Shown here one piece after another: positions 1-8,027 of a stretch of DNA of 23,527 nucleotides. The notes below the pieces were generated by a model, which was not told the origin of the DNA, did no database searches, and worked only from the letters and a program-made list of their open reading frames with translations. Position 1 is the first letter of the stretch. The number at the start of each line of letters is the position of its first letter. Position numbers and translations under genes: made by a program. Source of the stretch: a virus; the IMG/VR virus record IMGVR_UViG_3300045738_001353, positions 1 to 23,527 of that record. One strand, 5' to 3'.

Positions 1-507
1 AGTGCCATATTTTAGAACGGCTGTCCCGGTTGCTCCCGCTGTGGTGGCAAGTTGTGGAGCCGTCAGCGCACCGCTGAATGTAGCTGCTCCTCCTGCGGCT
101 ATAGTAAACTTGTCTCCTACGCCATTTTCGTGGATCGCAAAGCTTCCATTGGTGTAGGCTTTAAAGAACCATTCTGGAGTGCCGCTACGGTATAGACCGA
201 GGATGTAGTCGCCAGTTTCGTTAACGACTAAACCGCAAGTGGAAATCGGAGCCATACCAACACCAAGGTTTGCCGAGAATTGCGAGTCAGAGGTAAACGT
301 AGCACTAGTACCCGTCAGCGCACCTGTCAGCGTTCCCCCCGTCAGAGGGAGGTAGTCTATAGATGCAGATGGATTGAGAAGGACGTTGCCGGAGCCGTTG
401 CCGACCCACAGTTTCTCGTCGGTTATGTTTACGCCTAGCTCACCGGCGGCAAGTGTTGGGGTGTTGCCAGTAGTGGAACTCCGCTTAATCTGGATTGTGT
501 TTGCCAT
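1..507 (-). CDS. Tail-fibre-like protein, N-terminal part (runs off the left edge)
   Basis: An open frame of 169 codons starts at the ATG at 505-507 and continues past base 1, so the C-terminus is missing. The N-terminus MANTIQIKRSS followed by a TLAAGELGVN...KLWVG segment is the small anchor motif seen at the start of many phage fibre and virion-surface proteins. It recurs in the next two genes upstream. Residues about 60-85 have a Gly/Thr-rich GGTLTGALTG stretch typical of fibre shafts, followed by a region rich in short beta-type segments. The start follows the stop of the preceding gene with no gap (TAAATG), implying translational coupling. Function as a virion appendage protein is inferred from motif and position; the receptor-binding end lies outside the window. 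Confidence 0.75.
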   Translation of the reverse strand, partial: MANTIQIKRSSTTGNTPTLAAGELGVNITDEKLWVGNGSGNVLLNPSASIDYLPLTGGTLTGALTGTSATFTSDSQFSANLGVGMAPISTCGLVVNETGDYILGLYRSGTPEWFFKAYTNGSFAIHENGVGDKFTIAAGGAATFSGALTAPQLATTAGATGTAVLKYGT

Positions 508-1539
508 TTAGAATGAACCGCCGTCGATTGTTCCAATAATGGTCAGGAGGTTTGCCCCGGTTAATTCTTCTACCCCACCCGCTGTGGCTGTGATCCTACC
601 AAGAACTCTGCTTGTCGCCATATTGGCCATGTGAGTGCGAGTAACCTTGCCGTTGCCTATCGTTAATGTGGTAGCCCCCGAAACATCCCCTGAGTGGTTT
701 GCGTTATGGTTTATGTCTGAAGTCTTACCATTGTTGACCTCATGCTCATCGAACATGGCATCAGTCATCACACCCCAAGCACTTGTTGAAGCAGCCGTGA
801 GTACCGCATCGGTTCCGTCACTAGATACAACCTTAATCCCGTCCCCATCCGCTGATACACTCAGGTTAGTTGTGACATTATGGTTTATGTCCGAAGTTTT
901 CAGGGTGTTAGCTGTAATTTCCGATGCTTGATCGCCTGTTAGGGCGGCAGCGGTACTTGCCGAGTCAGCATTCCCTGTAAGCGCACCCGTTACATCACCC
1001 GTTACATCACCCGTTAAATCACCAAAAAAAGTAGGCGCATCAAATCGTTTATTGGAAACCCACTTGTCATCGCCAGAAGAATATAAAATAGATTTAACAT
1101 CAGATGACGTCCCGGTGGTGATAATGCCAGACCCACTAACGAGGGCATCGGTTGTGTTAGCAACCTTACCTAACTCAATCGTCTTATCTTCAATCGTGAT
1201 GGTCGCTACATTAGCAGTTATGGTGTCGCCCGATACTGTCAGGTCGCCCGTTACAACAAGATCTTTTCCAATCGTAACATCGTCCGGCAAGCTGATCGTG
1301 AAGGCTTCCGCCGCCTCGACGACTGCTATCTCGTTAGTCGTCCCGGCTACTGTTTTGTTGATTCTCCTTGGGGCTATTACTACTGGGTTTGTGCCGGTTT
1401 GCTGCCCGATCCACAACTCACCGGCATTTACACCGCCGTTGCCGTTGTTCCACGCGAGTTCCCCATACGCTACATTCGAGGCGGACGGATTGCCCGTTCC
1501 CGTGTAAATATTTCGTTTTACTTGAATTACATTTGCCAT
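508..1539 (-). CDS. Tail-fibre-like structural protein
   Basis: A 343-residue protein. Its N-terminus (MANVIQVKRNIYTGTG, then VAYGELAWN...GELWIG) matches the anchor motif of the downstream fibre gene. Residues about 90-120 are a Val/Thr/Ile-rich beta segment, and about 170-195 carry a repetitive GDLTGDVTGDVTG stretch, encoded by near-identical 15-bp DNA repeats around 980-1020. The motif TSDINHN appears twice (about residues 215 and 275), a sign of an internal shaft repeat. Stop TAA (508-510) is immediately followed by the ATG of the next gene. No enzymatic domain is recognised. A trimeric appendage or fibre role is inferred from composition and neighbours; a head-surface fibre is also possible. 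Confidence 0.75.
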   Translation of the reverse strand: MANVIQVKRNIYTGTGNPSASNVAYGELAWNNGNGGVNAGELWIGQQTGTNPVVIAPRRINKTVAGTTNEIAVVEAAEAFTISLPDDVTIGKDLVVTGDLTVSGDTITANVATITIEDKTIELGKVANTTDALVSGSGIITTGTSSDVKSILYSSGDDKWVSNKRFDAPTFFGDLTGDVTGDVTGALTGNADSASTAAALTGDQASEITANTLKTSDINHNVTTNLSVSADGDGIKVVSSDGTDAVLTAASTSAWGVMTDAMFDEHEVNNGKTSDINHNANHSGDVSGATTLTIGNGKVTRTHMANMATSRVLGRITATAGGVEELTGANLLTIIGTIDGGSF

Positions 1540-1545
1540 GATATT

Positions 1546-1791
1546 TTAACCTGTTGCAAAACCTCCACCATCGAAGGATTTATTGTCGAAAATCTGATGT
1601 GTCGCATTGCCAAAACTCTCATTTGTCACTACCTCATCCCACTCGGCTCCGTTGTGCATATAGAAACGATTGCCAGAATAGCAAACCTCGCCTGAAACCC
1701 CAGAGGGCAGACTTGCTTCAGATTCAAGTTGAACACTTTGCAATGTCGCACCTGTTCCGAATTTCTGTTTAACATATATTTCTTTTGCCAT
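1546..1791 (-). CDS. Small fibre-module protein with anchor-like N-terminus
   Basis: An 81-residue protein beginning MAKEIYVKQKFGTG, a divergent version of the MANxIQxKR start of the next two genes. A GEVCYSGNRFYMHNGAEW segment corresponds in place to their GEL...LW.G segment. It looks like the anchor domain alone, with only about 25 residues after it (FGNATHQIF, Gly-rich end). Its ATG overlaps the stop of the upstream gene (TAATG), and six bases separate its stop from the next start. It could be a capping or adaptor module for the appendage, or a shortened paralogue. No specific function is claimed. Confidence 0.65.
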   Translation of the reverse strand: MAKEIYVKQKFGTGATLQSVQLESEASLPSGVSGEVCYSGNRFYMHNGAEWDEVVTNESFGNATHQIFDNKSFDGGGFATG

Positions 1792-2489
1792 TATCCTAAA
1801 ATTAACTTGATGTCTGTTATTGACGGGATCGATCCAATCGATTGGGTGAATTTAACCGTCGTGCTATCCACTCCATTTACAACTTCCGCTTCAATCGGAA
1901 CCACCGCAGAAGAAGTGACCTTGTAGACTTCCGCATTGGGAATGTAGCCCAGGTTATGTGCCACAGTAAACTCGGTGGCAGGGTTTGGCCCTGTGCCATC
2001 CAGGCCGGATACCAGGACTTCCGTTCTTGTGTTTGGATGGGTTTGCTCTGTACGGGTTTGTGTTCCAACTGTGGAGATAAGTTTCCGGCCCGCGACCTGG
2101 GCGCTGCCGGACACGATTTCATCGACCGACTTGCCTCCCAGTTTCCCCGCGTCCAGTAATCCGTCGGAGTCGCGCACCGGGATCGTGCCAGGGCCGCCAG
2201 AACCACTCACCTTGACAAAGGAAGTCCCGCCGTCGGTTGTGCCGACCTTCACCGAGTCTGCCTCGTATGTTTCGGTGGTTGTCGCCGGGGCCGTCGTCAC
2301 GGTCAACGTGCCGTCAGTCGCCAGGGTTCCGTCGCCCGATATGGTCTTGGGCGCGTACTTGCCGTTGGCCTGGGCGATCATCACCTGGGCCGCCGATCCA
2401 GGGGCGAGCTTCGATGGCTTGATCTTGGCCTGGTTACTGATCTTGCCATCAGTAATCGAGAGCGGATCTATATCTGTGCGTCCTCTCAT
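1791..2489 (-). CDS. Fibre-like structural protein with C-terminal beta domain
   Basis: A 232-residue protein. The N-terminal part (DIDPLSITDGKISNQAKIKP) and the Gly/Thr-rich SGDGTLATDGTLTVTT stretch are typical of phage fibre shafts. The last about 65 residues (EFTVAHNLGYIPNAEVYKVT onward) resemble the small beta domain ending in a VTHNLG-type motif found at the tips of many phage fibre proteins. That resemblance is from memory of the family and was not searched. The gene directly abuts its upstream neighbour (TAA then ATG at 2489) and overlaps the next by one base. A likely part of the tail appendage; which end contacts the host is unknown. Confidence 0.7.
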   Translation of the reverse strand: MRGRTDIDPLSITDGKISNQAKIKPSKLAPGSAAQVMIAQANGKYAPKTISGDGTLATDGTLTVTTAPATTTETYEADSVKVGTTDGGTSFVKVSGSGGPGTIPVRDSDGLLDAGKLGGKSVDEIVSGSAQVAGRKLISTVGTQTRTEQTHPNTRTEVLVSGLDGTGPNPATEFTVAHNLGYIPNAEVYKVTSSAVVPIEAEVVNGVDSTTVKFTQSIGSIPSITDIKLILG

Positions 2490-2882
2490 TTATGTTCCCC
2501 AATCCGTCACATTATGCAAATCTACAGGCACGCTGGTTGCGGGGTCTTTCTCCCCGCCCGTGACGTATATTCGATAGAGAATAAAATCCGGCGTTGTCAT
2601 TGATTCAATGGTGTAGGTGGCTACTCCCTTTGAAGTATCGTAAGCATCGCTGTAGCCGGTGGTCAGCAGCGCGGCCACCCATTGATCGCCGGAACCTCCG
2701 GCTGAATTTCTCTGCCATACGACCGTTAAACCACTCAACCCGGTGGTTGGCGCTCTGATAAATACCTTCAAGACCACCCTGCCCGACGGTTCGGCCATGA
2801 CGACGGCCTTGGCATTCTCCAACACCGGATCGTCATCTATCGTATAGATGAGAGCAATCCAGGCTGCGCGTCTTGCAAGCAT
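2490..2882 (-). CDS. Hypothetical structural protein
   Basis: A 130-residue protein of unknown function. It starts MLARRAAWIALIYTIDDD and contains beta-rich segments including VVLKVFIRAP, LSGLTVVWQRN and YTIESMTTPDF. The composition fits a compact virion protein, with no signal peptide and no membrane segment beyond the weakly hydrophobic start. It overlaps the upstream gene stop by one base (TAATG) and its own stop abuts the next start, so it belongs to the tail-fibre operon. A role as an appendage subunit is inferred from position only. Confidence 0.6.
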   Translation of the reverse strand: MLARRAAWIALIYTIDDDPVLENAKAVVMAEPSGRVVLKVFIRAPTTGLSGLTVVWQRNSAGGSGDQWVAALLTTGYSDAYDTSKGVATYTIESMTTPDFILYRIYVTGGEKDPATSVPVDLHNVTDWGT

Positions 2883-3787
2883 TAGGCTTGAGTCACCGCA
2901 TAGGCGGCGATCACGTCGGCGTCGTTCGGGCCAAACGCGGTGACGTTAAGCAGCGCCGTCATGTTGACCGCGATGCTTGGCGGGCCGTCTGTGCCGCCGA
3001 GTTCCGGCCACTTCCAGCCTGTCACCCATTGTTGTGATTCGCCTTCCACACCGTATTGTATCAAGTTGGTGTTTCCCTTTATCCGCACCGATACCGTCTT
3101 GACCGTGGTTCCGGCGGTCGGTGGGTTGCTGATGAAAAACTTGTAGTACAGGCCGTTTGAAAGATCGACCGTCTGGAACGGGCTGCCGTCCATGTCGATG
3201 GTCAGGCTTCGGTTATCACCTGTCGTCGTGACTTCGCTGATGGTGGACACGGCGTACTCGGTCGTTCCCACCTTGTTGACGGAACCCACCTTCGCCTTGA
3301 TGAGCCGCAGATTCTCGTCGGCGTCCGTGTCATGCACCATCACCCAATCATCTGGAGCCGCGACATAGGTGGTGTCCTCGTACAAGCCGGAGATCAAGTT
3401 CTCCACATCCGTAGCGTGCTGCCTGGCGTTCTTGAGTTTCTTGGATGTGATGGTGGAGTCGCTGGGCGTCACCGAGGCCAGGGTGTTGCTGCTCACTTCA
3501 ACCCGCGCATCCCCTTCCGGCTGGAGGCTGGTTATGGCCCCGGTGGAACTGACCACCAGGATCGGCGGCACACTATCGACCAAGGTTTGATTCTTGAGTT
3601 TGCTCAACTCAATGGCGGCGGTTGCGGAGAGGGAAGTGTTCGTGACCGAACCAGCCTCGATGTCCTGTCCTCCAACCGCGCCCGTGATCGCCACACTCGG
3701 CTTGGCCGCCTTCCTCAACTTCGCCAGCGTCACCGACTCGTCATTTGGAAAGCTCTCACTTGCTTCAACTGTTACTGATAATGGCAT
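2882..3787 (-). CDS. Fibre-like structural protein
   Basis: A 301-residue protein rich in Ser, Thr and Val with no enzymatic motif that I recognise. Residues about 10-75 contain repeated short units ending in LAKLRKA / LSKLKNQ, a pattern common in phage fibre N-terminal regions. The segment VTPSDSTITSKKLKNARQ (about 108-125) resembles a third copy. The C-terminal half looks like a globular beta domain (YYKFFISNPP, VKTVSVRIKG, WVTGWKWPELGG). One base separates its ATG from the stop of the upstream nozzle gene. Being first after the nozzle, it is a plausible appendage that attaches to the tail, but this is inference. Confidence 0.65.
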   Translation of the reverse strand: MPLSVTVEASESFPNDESVTLAKLRKAAKPSVAITGAVGGQDIEAGSVTNTSLSATAAIELSKLKNQTLVDSVPPILVVSSTGAITSLQPEGDARVEVSSNTLASVTPSDSTITSKKLKNARQHATDVENLISGLYEDTTYVAAPDDWVMVHDTDADENLRLIKAKVGSVNKVGTTEYAVSTISEVTTTGDNRSLTIDMDGSPFQTVDLSNGLYYKFFISNPPTAGTTVKTVSVRIKGNTNLIQYGVEGESQQWVTGWKWPELGGTDGPPSIAVNMTALLNVTAFGPNDADVIAAYAVTQA

Positions 3788-3788
3788 A

Positions 3789-6254
3789 TTAAGTTTCCTT
3801 TCTTAAAAACTGGTTCCGTGGCAGCCCGTCCACCAGGACGCTCGCCAGGCGCGTACTACCCTCGCTGCTCTCGATCTTCACCTGGGTGTAGCGCCCCTCC
3901 TCGCGCAAGCGCAGCTTGTGACTGCTTTCCTGGTGAAAGTCTGGATTGATTGAAACTGTGGAGGTTGCGCCTACTCCATCCGTCCAGGAACCGCCAACTT
4001 GCTTGGAGAGCCAAAACTGGCCGGCGGCCGCATTCTCGTCTCCACTTAATGTGACGCTGTAGTCCTGGCGGTACGGCACGTTGAAATCGTCATTGACGTT
4101 GGTGGCCACATAGTCAGCCTGGTAGAACGGCTTGTCGTACTTGGTGCGGTCGGTTGAGACGGTGGAGATCACCGTCTTTTCCTCCACGCCATCGACCTGG
4201 GCCGACACGGTGAAGGTGGAGGCCAGCGTTTGCACGTTGATCCGTGCAACGTGCCACTTCTTGCGTTCCGGCGTGCCAAGGTTGTAGCCGCGAGTGGTCA
4301 ACTCATCGGTGATGGCGACCATTGTGACCGCGCCGTCGGCGTCGGTTGTCTCGTCCTTGATGCCACCCAGGGCTTCGTCGTCGTAGAGATTGATTGTGCC
4401 GTCTGTGCTGACAAAGCAAAGGCGCTTGCGGCCCCAGACGGTCGGCTGCACCCATTCCTGGACGCTGATCCCGTCGTCGTACCCCGTCCAAAACTGGTTA
4501 AGGAAGTCAAAAATAAGCACGGCCGAATTTGTTGTGTTATTATCAAGAGCAACCGCAATATAGAAGCGGTTGTTGGCATAGGCGCTCACCGCCTTGTGGG
4601 CGTAATGCCAGTTGATGCGGTCGATCAACGGCTGGATCGGCTCCGAGATGGGCTGATCCACCCCCTGCATCGCGCCGCTCTCGGTGATGCCCAGGCTGCA
4701 CACGCCGCGTTTCTCGGAGAGAAACCACACGTCCCGCCCCACACTCACGATGGACTTGGCCGCCGCGCACCCGTAGCCGCTGGTCATCTCGTCCAGCACC
4801 AGATCGGTCAGGTTGCCGTAGACGTTTCGCACCATGTAAACCGATGCCTGCTTGAAGCAGACAATCGTGGTGGAATCAAACTTGTGCAGCGCCACCAGGG
4901 AGTCGGCGCTGCCCTGGTTGATACGGAAGGAGGACAAGACCGGCAAATACCGGGTTATGTTGAGAAAATCCGAGGCCGAAACCAAATCCCGCGAATGAGG
5001 GATGAGCAGGCGGTTTTGAAAGTAGATCGCGTTGATCGCGTTGGGGATGACCTGTGTGCCGTCGCCCTGGTCGTTCTCATCAAACTCCTCCGTGTTGGCT
5101 TCCTGGGCGATCTCAACAAATCCTACGGCCAGGGATTTCATCAAATAAGGGGCTTTATCCGCGCCCCGAAACATCACCACCTGGTTGAACGCCTGGACGA
5201 ACGTGACCACGCCGCCTGCGTCCACCAGGCCAGGGAGCTTATAGGCCAGGATACCTTCCCGCGCCGCGTAGATGCCGGTGCTGGTGGCCACCAGGATATA
5301 TTCTTCTGTGTTCGGGTTGGAATAGAGGCCCGCACCGTAGACCGTGCTAAACTTGAACACGCGGCTGCCTTTGTCTAACCAGCCCGTGTTCACAGCGCCG
5401 GAGCTATTCAGCGGGGCCACCAACGTCCCGGCCGCATTGTCGTCTCGCTTGAAGTACGGCCCCTTCTCTGGATGGTTACTCAACGGCCCCAGCGCCCCCC
5501 ATGTGTTGTTGGGGGCGGCGGCGGCCTCACACGTCACCTGCTCTGTGTACTGGGCGTTATTCAGACATCTTGGATCGGTCGTCTGCACCTGGGCCGGTTC
5601 CGACACCGTAACATTGTCGATTGTGCCGATGAAGGTATCGTTGGCCTGGAGTTTGATCTTGTTGAAATCGGTTCCCTTGGCCGTGATAACCCTGGTGAAC
5701 TTGCCGATTTTACCCAGACGATGACTGCCTATAGTCTGATCGCTGGAGAGATTGCCCAGGAACGGAGTGACATCGCCGCTTGTCCAGGCGGTGATCTCGA
5801 AGCGAACAACATAATCATGCCCGGCGATGGTTCCGATTGAACTGGCAGAAGTCAGGTTTTCTACGGAATCAGTAGCGCCTTGGTTAGCCACGGAGGCGGC
5901 GTTATCTGACACACTCCAACGCGCCCCACTATCATCCCAGGCGCTTGCATCGGCAAAACCGACATCGGCGACGCCCGTGGCCACCCAACTGGCCGTGATC
6001 GCGCCGTCGGTTATTGTGGCCTTGCGTCCGCTGAATCGGACGATGGCATTTTCCGCGTAGACCTGATGAATGTAGTCGTCCTCGGCCTTGTTGCTCCAGG
6101 GAAGAAGAACCACGCCGGGCCGGGTGCGGGCGACGGCGTTGAGGAAGCGTTTATTGCGAGCGTTGGCTGCCAGCCCAGGCGGAATCTGTCCTGGATCGAG
6201 GCGCATATTGACCCCTCCAAAACCCTGATCGCCGTCTGTCACATAATCTGGCAT
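3789..6254 (-). CDS. Tail nozzle / stabilisation-type protein
   Basis: At 821 residues this is the largest gene in the window. The N-terminus (GGVNMRLDPGQIPPGLAANA, then RNKRFLN..VARTRPGV) matches the conserved start of phage stabilisation/tail-nozzle proteins (T7 gp12-like and P22 gp10-like families), where a beta-propeller forms the distal tail tube of short-tailed phages. The interior has many blade-like repeats (for example YILVATSTGIYAA, VVMFRGADKAPYLM, IVCFKQASVYMVRN, RFYIAVALDNNTTNSAV). Residues about 95-215 look like an inserted beta-sandwich that could bind carbohydrate. The start at 6254 overlaps the end of the lipoprotein gene by one base. Family assignment is by pattern recognition; a large appendage hub is the alternative. 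Confidence 0.65.
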   Translation of the reverse strand: MPDYVTDGDQGFGGVNMRLDPGQIPPGLAANARNKRFLNAVARTRPGVVLLPWSNKAEDDYIHQVYAENAIVRFSGRKATITDGAITASWVATGVADVGFADASAWDDSGARWSVSDNAASVANQGATDSVENLTSASSIGTIAGHDYVVRFEITAWTSGDVTPFLGNLSSDQTIGSHRLGKIGKFTRVITAKGTDFNKIKLQANDTFIGTIDNVTVSEPAQVQTTDPRCLNNAQYTEQVTCEAAAAPNNTWGALGPLSNHPEKGPYFKRDDNAAGTLVAPLNSSGAVNTGWLDKGSRVFKFSTVYGAGLYSNPNTEEYILVATSTGIYAAREGILAYKLPGLVDAGGVVTFVQAFNQVVMFRGADKAPYLMKSLAVGFVEIAQEANTEEFDENDQGDGTQVIPNAINAIYFQNRLLIPHSRDLVSASDFLNITRYLPVLSSFRINQGSADSLVALHKFDSTTIVCFKQASVYMVRNVYGNLTDLVLDEMTSGYGCAAAKSIVSVGRDVWFLSEKRGVCSLGITESGAMQGVDQPISEPIQPLIDRINWHYAHKAVSAYANNRFYIAVALDNNTTNSAVLIFDFLNQFWTGYDDGISVQEWVQPTVWGRKRLCFVSTDGTINLYDDEALGGIKDETTDADGAVTMVAITDELTTRGYNLGTPERKKWHVARINVQTLASTFTVSAQVDGVEEKTVISTVSTDRTKYDKPFYQADYVATNVNDDFNVPYRQDYSVTLSGDENAAAGQFWLSKQVGGSWTDGVGATSTVSINPDFHQESSHKLRLREEGRYTQVKIESSEGSTRLASVLVDGLPRNQFLRKET

Positions 6255-6484
6255 TATCTTCGCTCCAACTCATACTCATATTCAGCCAGTTGCCGGAGGA
6301 CGCTTCTTGTCCAATCGGGCGCTGCGTTTGCGGCGGCCTCGAACTGTGGATGCTCCATCAACTGATCCACCACGTTGTACTCTCTCGTCGTCGCGCACGC
6401 GGCGCAGAGCAACATCAACACGGCTATCAATACGAACCAACTTCGATTCGTACCGCTCCTTGGCCTTGGCCTCTCGCACTCCAT
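6254..6484 (-). CDS. Small lipoprotein, candidate outer-membrane spanin (Rz1-like)
   Basis: A 76-residue protein with a basic N-terminus, a hydrophobic core (WFVLIAVLMLLCAAC, residues 16-30) and a Cys at 30 that could be lipidated. The -3 position is Cys rather than the usual Leu, so the lipobox is imperfect. The mature part is about 46 residues, polar and likely helical at the end. The gene starts inside the upstream 92-residue gene in another frame, the overlap style of Rz/Rz1 lysis genes. The ATG is preceded by AAGGA six bases upstream. With the adjacent holin-like gene this suggests a lysis cassette for a host with an outer membrane. The spanin role is inferred. Confidence 0.55.
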   Translation of the reverse strand: MECERPRPRSGTNRSWFVLIAVLMLLCAACATTREYNVVDQLMEHPQFEAAANAAPDWTRSVLRQLAEYEYELERR

Positions 6485-6560
6485 CGGAAATCCTTATCAG
6501 CAGGCGCTCCAGAATGGGCAGCGCCCGTATCAAAGAAACAATGGCGCTGATAACCCCCAC
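6282..6560 (-). CDS. Candidate inner-membrane spanin-like protein
   Basis: A 92-residue frame with a GTG start directly after the stop of the holin-like gene (TAAGTG). Residues 1-23 are hydrophobic with scattered charged residues (MGVISAIVSLIRALPILERL), better suited to an amphipathic membrane helix than a clean transmembrane segment. Residues about 28-62 are strongly charged and helical, as in the periplasmic coiled coil of an i-spanin. The C-terminal third is Arg/Lys-rich where it overlaps the lipoprotein gene, whose frame probably dominates selection there. The pairing with a nested lipoprotein gene is the main argument. It could instead be a small virion or unrelated protein. Confidence 0.45.
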   Translation of the reverse strand: MGVISAIVSLIRALPILERLLIRISDGVREAKAKERYESKLVRIDSRVDVALRRVRDDERVQRGGSVDGASTVRGRRKRSARLDKKRPPATG

Positions 6561-6731
6561 TTAACTGGCTGCGTCCTCGGTTTTTTTTATGCCGTGCCTC
6601 AAGAAGATCGCCAAAATAGATGTTACAGAAATCTGCAACATTTCTGCCAACGAAATCTCCTCAAGGAAAAAACTCGACAACGATCCCACAATGGCCAAAG
6701 CGGCTGCCCAAACGGTCTTTGATTTTAACAT
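6561..6731 (-). CDS. Candidate holin (56 residues, two membrane segments)
   Basis: A short gene: ATG at 6729-6731, stop TAA at 6561-6563. The product begins MLKSKTVWAAALAIVGSLSS and ends in a basic, polar tail (RHGIKKTEDAAS). Two hydrophobic stretches, about residues 7-23 and 31-45, are separated by a short acidic linker (LEEISLAE), the layout of a class II-type holin. Its stop is followed at once by the GTG of the spanin-like gene, which in turn overlaps a lipoprotein gene, so the three form a compact lysis cassette. No obvious Shine-Dalgarno site lies upstream; the leader is AT-rich (AATAAATAATAAT). Identification rests on topology and context only. No endolysin gene is recognised in the window. 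Confidence 0.6.
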   Translation of the reverse strand: MLKSKTVWAAALAIVGSLSSFFLEEISLAEMLQISVTSILAIFLRHGIKKTEDAAS

Positions 6732-6757
6732 ATTATTATTTATTTATAAGGAAGGGA

Positions 6758-6775
6758 GGGAGCTTCATCGCTCCC
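6758..6775 (-). terminator. Short stem-loop before the lysis cassette
   Basis: GGGAGC and GCTCCC form a 6-bp stem with a 6-base loop, overlapping the stop codon (6765-6767) of the upstream gene. On the minus strand it is followed by a pyrimidine/AT-rich stretch (TCCCTTCCTTATAAATAA), not a clean U-tract, so it may be a weak terminator or an mRNA-stabilising hairpin. Confidence 0.3.
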
Positions 6776-7001
6776 CCGCCTTCGCTGTTTCGGGCTTCTT
6801 GGCCCGGCTGTTGGCAGCGCTGACCGGCATAGCGATTTCCGGCGTCACCGAATCGGAGTTATCGGTTTGCTGTTCCAAATACGTCATCACCTTCTGGGCC
6901 TCTGCGAGACACCGCTCATGTACCTCTGCTGATACTCCAGCCTGACGTGCGATCTGGTACAAGTTTTGTACCGCCTGCTTGATTTCGTTTGCTTGTTCCA
7001 T
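6765..7001 (-). CDS. Hypothetical small protein
   Basis: A 78-residue protein of unknown function. Residues 1-45 are predicted helical and charged (MEQANEIKQAVQNLYQIARQ and following), with an amphipathic pattern suggesting a small coiled-coil or helical bundle. The last about 30 residues are low-complexity (Ala, Lys, Ser, Pro) and probably disordered. It lies nine bases after the stop of the adaptor-like gene and before the lysis cassette. Candidates include a small head-tail or chaperone-like protein, but nothing in the sequence decides this. Confidence 0.55.
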   Translation of the reverse strand: MEQANEIKQAVQNLYQIARQAGVSAEVHERCLAEAQKVMTYLEQQTDNSDSVTPEIAMPVSAANSRAKKPETAKAGER

Positions 7002-7010
7002 GACTAAAAA

Positions 7011-8027
7011 TTATCGGTTGACCACGTTCATCTGCTTGGTCTGCTTCTCCTGGCGCGTCAGCTTGTCGAGCAACTCACGAAGCGCCTGGTCGCCCAGCGA
7101 ATTTTGCACCCCACCCAACTGCTCGCGTTCATCGACCAGAAGTAAATCCGCCGCCGCGCCGTGTCCCAGGAAGGAACGGAAATCTCGCGGGATTTGAATC
7201 AACGTCCAGGGAGCGGCTGCGAAGGTTGGATAGTTTTCATCTGGATCAGTCGCATTGCCCGTGCTGTCTGCGCTTGCCTTGTAGAGATCAAAGTCCGCGC
7301 CGCTGGCCGGGTAACGCACCACGTCGGCAGTCTTGTAGACCCCACCGACGACCCAAGTGCTGTGCAGCAAGTTCGGCACTAGCTGGCGGTACTCGATATG
7401 GACAATGTTCGGGCCGTTGATGACCTGGACACCGTTCTCGCTCTGGTAGAAATTCTGCTGCTTGGCCCTGTTGTCGGTGCGCGGGTTGGTGTTCCAAACA
7501 TCCAGGACATCGGTGATCGCGTTCTCACCGCTCTGCGCCCAGGCAACGTACTTGTCAAATTCAACCAACTGCCCCCAGTTGTTCCCCAGGGTGGCCCCGG
7601 CGGTGTGGGCGGTGTGGCACGCATAATATAATCCGTCCGGCGGATACTCCACCGTGTCGCCCACAATGTAGGCGGTTCCCGTCACCCAATCGGAGGGCGA
7701 ATAGGTCTGCTTGGCCTCGGCCCAGTAGGCCGTGGCGGTGGGCGCGTTGCCGGTGGTTGCCCGCAATGCCTGGTAATACTTTTCCTCGGTCGGATAGTAG
7801 ACTTCCGCCCCGGCCTCGTAGGTGGTGGCGGCGGCGTAGAGCGCCCGGTAATAGCGTTTCTCCACACGCACCAGGTCTGGCCAGGGATAAAACTCCCAGA
7901 TCAACTTGAGCCGTGTGTCCAGGTAAACGCTGATCGCCTCGGCGTCGTCGTTGTTTAGCTCGCTATAAACCCGTTGCGAGTAGGAAACCACATGGCGCAA
8001 AAGATCGCTGTATTTGATTACCTCCAC
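7011..8027 (-). CDS. Head-tail adaptor-like structural protein with two CBM-like inserts
   Basis: A 338-residue protein with a GTG start. The N-terminal about 60 residues (YSDLLRHVVSYSQRVYSELN, then LDTRLKLIWEFYPWPDL) resemble the helical start of podovirus adaptor/tail tubular A proteins. Two similar inserted segments follow: WVTGTAYIVGDTVEYPPDGL (near residue 112) and WVVGGVYKTADVVRYPASGA (near residue 225). Each has the W..G..Y...D.V.Y pattern of chitin/carbohydrate-binding CBM5/12-like modules. The C-terminus (IPRDFRSFLGHGAAADLLLV) is helical again, as expected if the inserts decorate an adaptor core. The position between capsid and nozzle genes supports a connector role. The adaptor assignment is inference. 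Confidence 0.55.
   Translation of the reverse strand: MEVIKYSDLLRHVVSYSQRVYSELNNDDAEAISVYLDTRLKLIWEFYPWPDLVRVEKRYYRALYAAATTYEAGAEVYYPTEEKYYQALRATTGNAPTATAYWAEAKQTYSPSDWVTGTAYIVGDTVEYPPDGLYYACHTAHTAGATLGNNWGQLVEFDKYVAWAQSGENAITDVLDVWNTNPRTDNRAKQQNFYQSENGVQVINGPNIVHIEYRQLVPNLLHSTWVVGGVYKTADVVRYPASGADFDLYKASADSTGNATDPDENYPTFAAAPWTLIQIPRDFRSFLGHGAAADLLLVDEREQLGGVQNSLGDQALRELLDKLTRQEKQTKQMNVVNR

Noticed and set aside
4230-5378. A 382-residue plus-strand frame inside the nozzle gene
   Set aside because: It is a mirror frame of the GC-rich 821-residue gene, with His/Arg/Asp-rich composition and no recognisable domain.
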